From the NCBI GenBank assembly GCA_031268065.1, contig JAIRXX010000232.1:1-9297 (forward strand): a stretch of 9,297 bases of DNA. Reading direction: 5' to 3'. A program made the translations under genes and the position numbers. Below the pieces are notes generated by a model. The model was not told where the DNA came from. It did no database searches and saw only the letters and a list, made by a program, of their open reading frames with translations. This stretch comes from Propionibacteriaceae bacterium. GTDB lineage: Bacteria > Actinomycetota > Actinomycetes > Propionibacteriales > Propionibacteriaceae. Of this stretch, positions 1 through 5,321 are shown in pieces; the stretch's first letter is position 1, and each line of letters starts with the position of its first letter.

Positions 1-1015
1 CCTGGGGATGAGTCCAACTGGAGCCGGGTGGCATGTGCTCGGTCAGCGCTTGCAGCATGGCGTCGCGGCGCGCGCGGTACATGTCGCGGAAAGTCCGGAT
101 TTGGCCGCGCCAGTCGAATTGGTCGAGATAGGCCGCGATGGCGTATTGGGAGAACACCGGCGGGCACAGCGTCGCCGCCTCCTGGGTGAGCACCAATTTT
201 TCCCTGACGGCGTGCGGGGCCAGCACCCAGCCCACCCGGAAACCGGGGGCGAAGGTTTTTGAGAACGACCCGAGGTAGATCACTTTTTCGCCGTCCATAG
301 CACGCAGCGCCGGTATCGGTTCGGCGTTCAGGGTGAGCAGCCCGTACGGATTGTCCTCCAGCAGCAGCAGGTCCAACTCGTGGGCCAGCGCCACCAATTC
401 CTGACGCCGTTGCAGGGTTTGGGTGATGCCAGTCGGGTTTTGGAAATTGGGGATGGTGTAGAGGAATTTGACCCGGTTCCCGGAGCTTCGCAATTGTACG
501 ACCGCGTGGCGCAGCATCGCGGGGACGATTCCGTGCTCGTCCATCGCCACATGGACGATTTCGCATTGGTTGGCTTTGAAGGTGCCCAGCGCCCCGACGT
601 AGCTGGGGGCTTCCGCCAAAACGATGTCGCCTGGGTCGCAAAAGACCCTGGTGACCAGATCGAGGCCCTGCTGCGAGCCGCAACTGACAACCACGTCGTC
701 GGCGTGCGCCTTGATCTGCTCCTCGGCCATCACTTCCACGATTTTCTCGCGGATGAACGACTCCCCCTGCCCAGAGCCGTATTGCATGGCCTGGGTGCCC
801 CGCTCAGCTACCAGCTCGGCGAAAGCCTGGCCGATGGCCTGCCGGGGCAGGTCGGCGATATTGGGCATCCCCCCGGCCAGCGAAACCACTTCCGGGCGGT
901 TGGCGACGGCGAAAAGCGCTCGTACCGCAGACACTTGCAGGTCGTTGGTGCGGGCCGCATAGGTCTCGGCATAAGGGTCGAGCCTGGTATCGCGTCTTGG
1001 TTGTGGAAGAGTCAC
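1..1015 (-). CDS. PLP-dependent aminotransferase, MocR/LysN (2-aminoadipate transaminase) type, 3'-truncated by window edge
   Basis: Fold-type I, class I/II aminotransferase, expected to be cytosolic and to move an amino group between an amino acid and a 2-oxo acid through pyridoxal phosphate. The first 338 residues are present; the C-terminal part lies beyond the left edge. Visible motifs: SLAGGMP (about residues 45-51), typical of the LysN/2-aminoadipate transaminase group; PNFQNPTG (189-196), the substrate/PLP-binding Asn region; EDNPYG (220-225), with the Asp that contacts the pyridine nitrogen; SFSKTFAPGFRVGW (250-263), with the Schiff-base lysine at about 253. No GntR-type DNA-binding domain precedes the catalytic part, so this is an enzyme and not a MocR regulator. 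I chose the GTG at 1015 because an in-frame TAG lies directly before it and the protein aligns from there; the ribosome site is weak (GAGG, about 12 nt upstream). The exact substrate cannot be read from the sequence. The gene diverges from the GNAT-like gene across 59 bp. Confidence 0.93.
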   Translation of the reverse strand, partial: MTLPQPRRDTRLDPYAETYAARTNDLQVSAVRALFAVANRPEVVSLAGGMPNIADLPRQAIGQAFAELVAERGTQAMQYGSGQGESFIREKIVEVMAEEQIKAHADDVVVSCGSQQGLDLVTRVFCDPGDIVLAEAPSYVGALGTFKANQCEIVHVAMDEHGIVPAMLRHAVVQLRSSGNRVKFLYTIPNFQNPTGITQTLQRRQELVALAHELDLLLLEDNPYGLLTLNAEPIPALRAMDGEKVIYLGSFSKTFAPGFRVGWVLAPHAVREKLVLTQEAATLCPPVFSQYAIAAYLDQFDWRGQIRTFRDMYRARRDAMLQALTEHMPPGSSWTHPQ

Positions 1016-1074
1016 CTATCAAGACTGCCTCATTTTCGGCCTAGGATGAAAGTTGACAGGCTTTTAGGGGAAGA

Positions 1075-1584
1075 ATGACTGAACTGTCTTTCGTCGTCAC
1101 GCCGGAGTTGGCTTGCCCATACTGCGGTGTTCGGGTGTGCTCCGACACGGATTGGGTGGTGTCTGCCCGAAGGCGTTGGGGTTGGTGCGGGGTCCAAGCG
1201 GTGGAGAACGGCGAAATCGTCGGGGCGCTGCTGCTCACCCCGAGCGAGTCTGGCGGCGAGAAGAACGCGCTGCTGCGCAGCTTGTGGGTGGCCGATCCGA
1301 GGCTGGGGCTGGGCAGGCGCCTGGTGCAGTCTGCCTGCGCCGGGCTGGTCTGCCGCAAGGTGTCCGCCATCGTTTCCCCCGGCTCTAGCAGCCATTTTTC
1401 CTGCCAGGTTCCGCCCAGGGCTTTCCTGCGCCATGTCGGCTTTGGCTGGACCGGAGGCCATTACCGGCTGGACCTGGGCGCGACAGCGCTTGAGAAGGGC
1501 GCAGCCGCCCAAGTGGTTGGACGGTTGCTGCGCAGCCTGAATCCGATCAACCCTGAGCCAGCCACCCGGAATCCGGACTGCTGA
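1075..1584 (+). CDS. GNAT-like N-acetyltransferase domain protein with Cys-rich N-terminus
   Basis: A 169-residue protein that I read as a small, divergent GNAT acetyltransferase. The segment VENGEIVGALLL (43-54) resembles the beta2-beta3 hairpin. SLWVADPRLGLGRRLVQ (69-85) resembles GNAT motif A, with LGLGRR at the acetyl-CoA pyrophosphate loop. FLRHVGFGWTGGHYRLDL (117-134) resembles the last GNAT strands (an xxVGFxxTGxxYxL pattern). The N-terminus carries CPYC (14-17), then Cys22 and Cys38, an unusual cysteine-rich start that could bind a metal or be redox active. Start: AGGGGAAG ends one base before the ATG at 1075. A TAGGAT hexamer at 1042-1047 could be a -10 box, but no good -35 is seen. 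The stop is 19 bp from the convergent trxA stop. Similar small proteins between thioredoxin and parB genes are known near actinobacterial origins; that comparison is from memory and untested. Acceptor substrate unknown. Confidence 0.72.
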   Translation: MTELSFVVTPELACPYCGVRVCSDTDWVVSARRRWGWCGVQAVENGEIVGALLLTPSESGGEKNALLRSLWVADPRLGLGRRLVQSACAGLVCRKVSAIVSPGSSSHFSCQVPPRAFLRHVGFGWTGGHYRLDLGATALEKGAAAQVVGRLLRSLNPINPEPATRNPDC

Positions 1585-1603
1585 GCCGTTTCGCGGGTTT
1601 GGC

Positions 1604-1927
1604 TTAGAGAACGTCCTCAAGCATCTTGATCAGGGCCGATTTTGTCTTGCCGCCCTGGAAGGATTGCACCATCTCGCCGTCGGCGAAGACTTGGATGGTG
1701 GGCAGCCCCAGCACCCCTTGGCGGTTGGGGATCGTGCTGTTCTCGTTGGTGTCCATCGCCAGGAAGGTGATCCGGTCGGCGTATTCCTCGGCCAATTCCT
1801 CGATGATCGGCGTGAGTTGTTTGCAGGGCGAGCACCAATCGGCCCAGTAATCGACCAGCACAGGTTTGCTGGACCTGAGTACCAAGTCATCGAAGGTGGC
1901 GTCGGTCACGGACGGGATCGCGGACAT
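1604..1927 (-). CDS. trxA: Thioredoxin 1 with WCSPC active site
   Basis: Cytosolic thiol-disulfide oxidoreductase of 107 residues, the usual thioredoxin length. It reduces disulfides in ribonucleotide reductase, peroxiredoxins and other targets and is itself reduced by thioredoxin reductase. Visible marks: DYWADWCSPCKQLTP (26-40) with the redox cysteines at 32 and 35; Asp26, the buried acid of the family; GLPT with the cis-proline at 76; QGGK near the C-terminus (91-94). The spacer residue after the first Cys is Ser where classical TrxA has Gly, and Leu precedes the cis-Pro where Ile is usual. Start: the ATG at 1927 has CAGGAG five bases upstream; longer in-frame starts at 1933 or 1957 would put that site inside the gene. 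No trxB is next to it: the upstream neighbour is a truncated RhuM-like gene ending 11 bp away, so trxA may be read from that gene's transcript or from an unseen promoter inside it. Confidence 0.97.
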   Translation of the reverse strand: MSAIPSVTDATFDDLVLRSSKPVLVDYWADWCSPCKQLTPIIEELAEEYADRITFLAMDTNENSTIPNRQGVLGLPTIQVFADGEMVQSFQGGKTKSALIKMLEDVL

Positions 1928-1938
1928 GCTCACTCCTG

Positions 1939-2331
1939 TTAAAGCGTGTTTGGGCAAAGTGCAGTTCTTGTCCTGGAAACTCTACCTGACCCGCAGAGAA
2001 GCTGTGGCAGCGACACCGCCGTACGCCGGTCGTGCCATCGCCCCTCATGGCTCACCTTGGCCCAGCATGTTCTGTAGTACTTAGTCTGGTAGGTCTGCCT
2101 GTGAGGTGCCATATGTTCCAAAATGGAACTCGTGGTCTCCTCGGTGAGTTCTCCGCTTTCGAAAATGTTCTTCAAATGTCTGGTTACTGCTGGACGCTGC
2201 ACCCCGAACAGCGCCGCGATCTGTTTCTGGGTGAGCCAAACGCTCTCGCCGTCGACACGCACTTCCACATGAACACGACGGTCAGCGCCTTCGTAGAGCA
2301 CGACTTTGTCTTGGATGGCCTCAGCAGTCAT
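1939..2331 (-). pseudogene. Truncated RhuM-family protein (N-terminal helix-turn-helix part only)
   Basis: The 130-residue frame begins as a clear RhuM (virulence RhuM family) N-terminus: VVLYEGADRRVHVEVRVDGE (10-29), then VWLTQKQIAALFGVQRPAVT (31-50) and RHLKNIFESGELTE (51-64). This is the family's helix-turn-helix-like segment that recognises target DNA or partners. Similarity continues to about residue 86 (YQTKYY), where the family normally goes on into a YNLDxIxxVGYR core and a protein of roughly 330 residues. Here the frame continues as unrelated Arg/Thr-rich sequence and stops at 1939, with nothing family-like in the other minus frames. I therefore call it a 3'-deleted remnant joined to DNA upstream of trxA. 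The start is well defined: GAGGAG seven bases before the ATG at 2331. The intact start and RBS mean a truncated HTH peptide could still be made. RhuM genes often sit with restriction-modification or other mobile genes, in keeping with horizontal origin. Base composition is less GC-rich than the flanking genes. Confidence 0.7.
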
Positions 2332-2365
2332 GCCACACTCCTCGCTAGTTGATGTCACCAGCGTA

Positions 2366-2376
2366 GAGCCTGGCTC
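2366..2376. repeat. 11-bp palindrome upstream of the RhuM remnant
   Basis: GAGCC-T-GGCTC is a perfect short palindrome, 35 bp before the RhuM-like start. It could be a regulator site, but palindromes this short arise often by chance in GC-rich DNA. Confidence 0.25.
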
Positions 2377-2426
2377 AGACATTTTCCGCCGCGAATTACA
2401 CCCCTGATGGGGCGAAGAGGTTCGTC

Positions 2427-2591
2427 TCAATGGGCACGGCCAGGCGTCTGCGTGGTGGCAAGGAGGATGAGCGGAAGGACTTTGATTCCTTCTCCATTGG
2501 TGACCAAAACGCTTCGACTCCAAGGCTGGCGGTACCGGCATGGAATGTCGTAGTTCCAACTCTTCGTCGCGTTTGCCTTCGTCTTGGCCAT
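2427..2591 (-). CDS. Small ORF of unknown function (54 aa) with a strong ribosome binding site
   Basis: I do not recognise this protein. The frame begins MAKTKANATKSWNYDIP and continues through a hydrophobic stretch GIKVLPLILLATT (about residues 35-47), ending in a short polar tail. The main argument for translation is the site AAAGGAG seven to eight bases before the ATG at 2591, one of the best Shine-Dalgarno matches in this stretch. Against it: no family resemblance, short length, and overlapping open frames of similar length on the same strand. It could also be the start of a gene that has since lost its frame, in keeping with the eroded RhuM gene just downstream (96 bp away, same strand). 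Treat as possible small gene or gene remnant. Confidence 0.35.
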   Translation of the reverse strand: MAKTKANATKSWNYDIPCRYRQPWSRSVLVTNGEGIKVLPLILLATTQTPGRAH

Positions 2592-2718
2592 TTTGCAACT
2601 CCTTTCCAGGTGCTGGGTATTGGCGCTGGAATGAGAGTGTGACCATGACACGGGGACGCAGGCAGCCGACACATCCTGAGCCGGATTTTGACGCCCTTCT
2701 CTTTAGCCGAGGCCGATC

Positions 2719-2787
2719 TTGCAATACCGGGTCTAAAACTATTGCAAAACCGGGTGCGAAATCGTTGCGAAACCGGGTGCGACGTGA
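2719..2787. repeat. Three tandem 23-bp direct repeats (iteron-like)
   Basis: Three head-to-tail units start at 2719, 2742 and 2765. Each opens with TTGC(A/G)A(A/T)ACCGGGT. The second and third agree at nearly all of the first 18 positions; the first is more diverged in its second half. Perfect 8-bp inverted copies, TTGCAATA (2719-2726) and TATTGCAA (2740-2747), sit across the boundary of units one and two. There is no spacer DNA, so this is not a CRISPR array. An ordered array of protein-binding sites is the simplest reading. Confidence 0.75.
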
Positions 2788-2892
2788 CTTGTGAAGTACT
2801 TGCCCGATTCGTTGACCAGCAGTTTGCAGACAGCCTAGTGTCAAACAGCAGACCTGAACGGGGAGTGTGTGACGGTCATAAGCCATCCAGGA

Positions 2893-2905
2893 TGCTGACT
2901 CAGCA
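2893..2905. repeat. 13-bp perfect palindrome
   Basis: TGCTGA-C-TCAGCA is a perfect palindrome in the gene-poor stretch, 81 bp after the end of the DUF2752 gene. No role can be assigned; it may be an operator half-site pair or chance. Confidence 0.35.
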
Positions 2906-2981
2906 CGACCGTGGCCCGCACCCGGAAGGCGGTGGCTCTCACAGCAACTTAACAGGCGAATAGTTTTGGAGCCGTGCCTTG

Positions 2982-2997
2982 GCCTTCACTGGAAGGC
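2982..2997 (-). terminator. Small hairpin over the DUF2752 stop codon
   Basis: GCCTTC and GAAGGC are perfect 6-bp arms around a 4-base loop, overlapping the stop codon of the DUF2752 gene. There is no clear T-run after it on the minus strand, so it is at best a weak or Rho-assisted terminator. Confidence 0.2.
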
Positions 2998-3414
2998 TGG
3001 GGCGACCACACCGCCGGGGGCCAGCCAGGGGGCTAGGGCGGGGACGTTTCGCAGCGCCCAGTAGGTGAGGATCGCACCCAGCAGCGCCCAGAGGGTCCAG
3101 GCTGGGGCTAGCCGTTTGCGCTGGGCTTTGCCTAGGGTGCGCAGCAGCCAGAAAGTCCAGACCCAGAGCAGGTAGGGGATGGCCAACAGCAGCGCGGGGT
3201 TCATTCCCAGTGCGCCCGCAAAGTCTAGGTGGGCCAGCGCGTGCAGCGCGCGCAACGACCCGCAGCCGGGGCAGTAAGTCCCGGTCAGCAAGAGTGAGGG
3301 GCAGGTGGGGTAGAAGCCACGCTGGTTGGGGTCCACAAAACCCACTAAGAGCATCACCGCCACACCCGCCACGCCTGCCAGCGCCGGTTTCACCCAGGAT
3401 GGTGGGTGTGACAT
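2986..3414 (-). CDS. DUF2752 family membrane protein
   Basis: A 142-residue integral membrane protein. The family signature is clear: a first membrane helix (about 11-28), then VDPNQRGFYPTCP (27-39) and the Cys pair region TGTYCPGCGSLRALHAL (44-60), with Cys38, Cys48 and Cys51 conserved in the family as CP...CPGCG. Two more helices follow (about 71-91 and 104-121). Biochemical function is not established for DUF2752; the paired cysteines suggest metal binding or a redox/structural role next to the membrane. The ATG at 3414 is chosen because it puts helix one at the usual distance; a GTG at 3456 (14 codons earlier) is possible, but neither has a clear Shine-Dalgarno site. The upstream dispanin gene ends 44 bp before this ATG on the same strand, so the two are probably co-transcribed. 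DUF2752 genes beside CD225 or TM2 genes are a recurring pairing in actinobacteria (recalled, not searched). Confidence 0.85.
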   Translation of the reverse strand: MSHPPSWVKPALAGVAGVAVMLLVGFVDPNQRGFYPTCPSLLLTGTYCPGCGSLRALHALAHLDFAGALGMNPALLLAIPYLLWVWTFWLLRTLGKAQRKRLAPAWTLWALLGAILTYWALRNVPALAPWLAPGGVVAPAFQ

Positions 3415-3458
3415 GCACTGCCGCAAAACTGGTTCGACTGCTGAGCCTTGCGGCACTG

Positions 3459-4046
3459 TCAGTAGTTGAGAACGCCGATTACCACCACGAATATTATGTA
3501 GAGGAAGGCGACTACCGCACCGGAGATTGTGCCCCAAAGGGCGAAATTCTTCGCTTTGGTCGCCGACGCCTGCGCTCCGGCATAGTCTCCCTGCCCCCAT
3601 TTCGTGTTGACCTGGGCGGAGTAGACGATGGCGGGGATGCCTAAAGGCACGCAGCAGAAGACAGTCGATAGGATCGCCCAGACCAGGTTGTTGTTCGGCG
3701 GCGCGGCTGGAGGCTGGCCGTAGCCGGGCATTTGCTGCGCGTAGTCGGCACTCGGATAGCCGGGGTACGGCTGCTGCGGAGTTTGCGGCTGGTACGGCGG
3801 GGGATCCTGCGGCGGGAAATACGGCTCTTGCGGCGGGAACTGTCCGGCAGGGTTTCCGAACGAGGGCGGGTTGGACTGCGGTTGGCCGGGGTACGGGTCC
3901 TGTGCTGGCTGACCGCCGTAGGGATTTGGCGGTGGGGCGCTGCCGTAGGGATTTGGCGGTGGTGTGCTGCCGTAGGGGCTTTGCGGTTGGTTCCCCGAGG
4001 GGTCCGGGGACGAGGGTGGTTGATACGGTGGTGGCGGTGTGGTCAC
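3459..4046 (-). CDS. CD225/dispanin (IFITM-like) membrane protein with long Pro/Gln/Tyr-rich N-terminus
   Basis: 195 residues. Residues 1-117 are a disordered Pro/Tyr/Gln/Gly-rich tail, including a repeated nonapeptide (PPPNPYGSA type, about 23-45). Residues 118-195 form a CD225/dispanin domain: NNNLVWAILSTVFCCVPLGIPAIVYSAQVNTKW (a partly re-entrant first hydrophobic helix containing Cys131 and Cys132), a soluble loop with GDYAGAQASATKAKNFA, and a second transmembrane helix (about 173-194). The domain family includes the eukaryotic IFITM proteins; the bacterial role is not settled. Start: GTG at 4046, with GAGGAG six bases upstream. It is a paralogue of the next upstream gene, sharing the LVWAILST and PLGI-IVYSAQVN-KW blocks. 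It appears to have its own promoter (4077-4105) and is followed 44 bp later by the DUF2752 gene. Confidence 0.9.
   Translation of the reverse strand: MTTPPPPYQPPSSPDPSGNQPQSPYGSTPPPNPYGSAPPPNPYGGQPAQDPYPGQPQSNPPSFGNPAGQFPPQEPYFPPQDPPPYQPQTPQQPYPGYPSADYAQQMPGYGQPPAAPPNNNLVWAILSTVFCCVPLGIPAIVYSAQVNTKWGQGDYAGAQASATKAKNFALWGTISGAVVAFLYIIFVVVIGVLNY
3915..3995 (-). repeat. 27-bp tandem repeat encoding a Pro-Asn-Pro-Tyr-Gly nonapeptide
   Basis: Two near-identical 27-bp units (3915-3941, 3942-3968) and a third degenerate one (3969-3995) lie head to tail inside the dispanin gene. They encode repeats of a PPPNPYGS(A/T)-type nonapeptide in the disordered tail. The 27-bp unit keeps the reading frame, so copy-number change would lengthen or shorten the tail without breaking the gene. 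Confidence 0.8.
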
Positions 4047-4076
4047 AGGGCGCTCCTCAAAGTGTTGACAGCAGAA

Positions 4077-4105
4077 ATCTTCCCTAAAGAAATGGTTGGA
4101 GTCAA
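4077..4105 (-). promoter_or_regulatory. Probable sigma-70-type promoter of the dispanin-DUF2752 unit
   Basis: Reading on the minus strand, TTGACT (4105-4100) is followed after exactly 17 bp by GAAGAT (4082-4077). The -35 box matches the consensus at five of six positions; the -10 is weaker. Transcription would begin near 4070, giving a leader of about 24 bases that includes the GAGGAG site of the gene starting at 4046. Confidence 0.45.
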
Positions 4106-4110
4106 CCATT
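4091..4110. promoter_or_regulatory. Perfect 8-bp inverted repeat over the -35 box (candidate operator)
   Basis: AATGGTTG (4091-4098), a 4-base spacer and CAACCATT (4103-4110) form a perfect inverted repeat. It covers the putative -35 box of the promoter in front of the second dispanin gene, the position expected for a repressor site. As RNA it could also form a hairpin ending the upstream dispanin transcript, but the stem is AT-rich and only a short broken T-run follows. Confidence 0.5.
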
Positions 4111-4282
4111 GATCCATTACTGTTCCGTGCGGGAAGCGGCTGCCACGCAACAATTTGGGGAACCCCCGGCGTTCTCAGGCCTCGACATCTTGTGGGGACG
4201 AGTGGGTTCCGCGCTCTGCTGGTCTGGGCAAAGCCCCAGGCTGGAGCCAGGCCAAGCGCGGAGTGGGTGACCGGGCGGCGGG

Positions 4283-4729
4283 CTAGAAATACGCGATGGC
4301 GCCTAAGATGAAGATGAAGAAGACTACGTAGCAGAGTATGACCACTGCGTAGAGGATGCCAGCGGTGATCGCCGCCCATTTGGCGAAGTTGAGCGCCTTC
4401 TTCGCGGATTCCCGCGCTCCGTAAAAATCGCCCATCGACCATTTGGAGTTGACCTGCGCCGAGTAGACGATGGAGGCGATGCCCAGCGGCATGAAGCAAA
4501 AAATAGTGCTCAAGATTGCCCAGACCAAGTGGTTTTCCGGCGGAGCTTGGTAGCCGGCTTGGTAGTAATTCGGCTGCGGGTAGGGTGCCATCGGGAAACC
4601 AGGCTGTTGCTGGAAGTACGGCTCGGATGGCGGCTGCTGGCCGGGGGCCGGGGCATACGTCGGATCGTAAAGTGGAAAGTTCTGCTGCGGCGCCTGCCGG
4701 GGCTGTTGCTCATTCCAGGGGTCAGCCAT
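4283..4729 (-). CDS. CD225/dispanin (IFITM-like) membrane protein, shorter paralogue
   Basis: 148 residues. Residues 1-64 are a Gln/Pro/Tyr-rich disordered tail. Residues 65-148 form the CD225/dispanin domain: ENHLVWAILSTIFCFMPLGI (65-84, re-entrant hydrophobic helix), ASIVYSAQVNSKW, an amphipathic loop GDFYGARESAKKALNFAKW, and a long second transmembrane helix (about 119-146). The domain closely matches the downstream paralogue, with Cys78 at a position where the paralogue has a Cys pair; in eukaryotic IFITMs cysteines here are palmitoylated, but this is not known in bacteria. Start: ATG at 4729 with AAGGAG six bases upstream; the in-frame ATG at 4756 would include that site. The gene begins 37 bp after the pyrE stop on the same strand, so it may be transcribed with pyrE; a poor CATTAT -10-like hexamer is also present in the gap. 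Between its stop and the next dispanin are 236 bp of non-coding DNA. Confidence 0.9.
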   Translation of the reverse strand: MADPWNEQQPRQAPQQNFPLYDPTYAPAPGQQPPSEPYFQQQPGFPMAPYPQPNYYQAGYQAPPENHLVWAILSTIFCFMPLGIASIVYSAQVNSKWSMGDFYGARESAKKALNFAKWAAITAGILYAVVILCYVVFFIFILGAIAYF

Positions 4730-4766
4730 GTGAAGCTCCTTGCCGTTCGCTGTCAAGCATAATGAA

Positions 4767-5309
4767 TCACCGCAAACCTAGTTCTGCCCGGCCAATGGCG
4801 TAGCGGTAGGGAAGTTGCTCGGCTTCAATGCGCTGCCTCGCGCCGGTGTCGCGGTCCACGATCACCGCCACCGCGACGACTTCCGCGCCAGCTTCGCGCA
4901 GCGCCGCGACGGCGGTCAGCGCTGAAGAGCCAGTGGTAGAGGTGTCCTCCACCACGAGCACCCTCCGCCCTGCCACCGGGACGCCTTCGATGCGGCGCTG
5001 TAGCCCGTGCGACTTCGATTCCTTGCGGACGACGAAGGCGTCCAGCCTTCCACCCTCCCGCGCGGCGTGGTGCAGCATGGCGGTGGCCACCGGATCGGCG
5101 CCGAGCGTCAATCCGCCCACGGCGTCGAAATCCAAGTCGGCGGTGAGTTCGCGCATCACCGCGCCGACCAGCGGTGCGGCGGCGCCGTCGAGCGTCACCC
5201 GGCGCAGGTCGATGTAGTAGTCGGCTTCCAGCCCGGAGGACAGCACCACCTTGCCCCGTACGATTGCCAGCTGTTTGATCGCCTCGATCAGCTCGTCGCG
5301 TTCAGTCAT
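4767..5309 (-). CDS. pyrE: Orotate phosphoribosyltransferase
   Basis: Cytosolic type I phosphoribosyltransferase that joins orotate and PRPP to give orotidine 5'-monophosphate, the fifth step of de novo pyrimidine synthesis. 180 residues, the short length usual in actinobacteria. Visible marks: GLEADYYIDLR (26-36), the orotate-binding segment; GGLTLGADP (65-73); FVVRKESKSHG (92-102), the flexible catalytic loop with conserved lysines; RVLVVEDTSTTGSS (116-129), the PRPP-binding loop with the adjacent acidic pair. The ATG at 5309 lacks a Shine-Dalgarno site, but a TATTGT hexamer ends only six bases before it, pointing to a leaderless mRNA. No other pyr gene is nearby; the downstream neighbour is a dispanin gene 37 bp away. 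It diverges from the methyltransferase-like gene across about 227 bp. Confidence 0.97.
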   Translation of the reverse strand: MTERDELIEAIKQLAIVRGKVVLSSGLEADYYIDLRRVTLDGAAAPLVGAVMRELTADLDFDAVGGLTLGADPVATAMLHHAAREGGRLDAFVVRKESKSHGLQRRIEGVPVAGRRVLVVEDTSTTGSSALTAVAALREAGAEVVAVAVIVDRDTGARQRIEAEQLPYRYAIGRAELGLR

Positions 5310-5315
5310 GGCTAA

Positions 5316-5321
5316 ACAATA
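5316..5321 (-). promoter_or_regulatory. Possible -10 box giving a leaderless pyrE transcript
   Basis: TATTGT on the minus strand ends six bases before the pyrE ATG, so transcription would start at or within a base of the start codon. No convincing -35 is seen, and there is no ribosome site between it and the ATG. Leaderless mRNAs are common in actinobacteria. Confidence 0.4.

Larger units (their letters stand above)
2592..2985. other. Gene-poor intergenic stretch, probable remnant of acquired DNA
   Basis: No convincing gene on either strand across 394 bp. Open frames exist, but they have no start signals, no family resemblance and composition typical of out-of-frame DNA. The stretch holds three tandem 23-bp repeats (2719-2787), a 13-bp palindrome (2893-2905) and, at its right end, the small hairpin over the DUF2752 stop. 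It lies between the RhuM remnant and the DUF2752 gene. Confidence 0.6.

Noticed and set aside
328..690. A 120-residue open frame on the minus strand in the aminotransferase region
   Set aside because: It is out of frame with the aminotransferase, whose conserved motifs run through the same DNA in another minus frame up to the window edge; the product is Trp/Arg/Ser-rich nonsense.
1053..1058. TTGACA as a -35 box for the GNAT-like gene
   Set aside because: A -10 at normal spacing would fall inside the coding region after the ATG at 1075.
380..1078. A 232-residue plus-strand open frame
   Set aside because: Shadow of the aminotransferase on the opposite strand, common in GC-rich DNA; no start signal and no family likeness.
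1585..1603. Terminator between the convergent GNAT-like and trxA genes
   Set aside because: Only a 4-bp AGCC/GGCT pairing with a long loop is present; no stable stem and no T-run.
2719..2787. CRISPR array
   Set aside because: The 23-bp units are contiguous with no spacers, and no cas gene is nearby.
2332..2886. Extension of the RhuM frame upstream to an ATG at 2886
   Set aside because: RhuM similarity begins at the ATG at 2331, which has its own GAGGAG site; the upstream part looks non-coding and crosses the 23-bp repeats.
4047..4499. Extension of the second dispanin frame upstream to 4499
   Set aside because: The extra residues are Arg/His/Leu-rich, overlap the first dispanin gene out of frame, and cross a likely promoter; the GTG at 4046 has a strong ribosome site.
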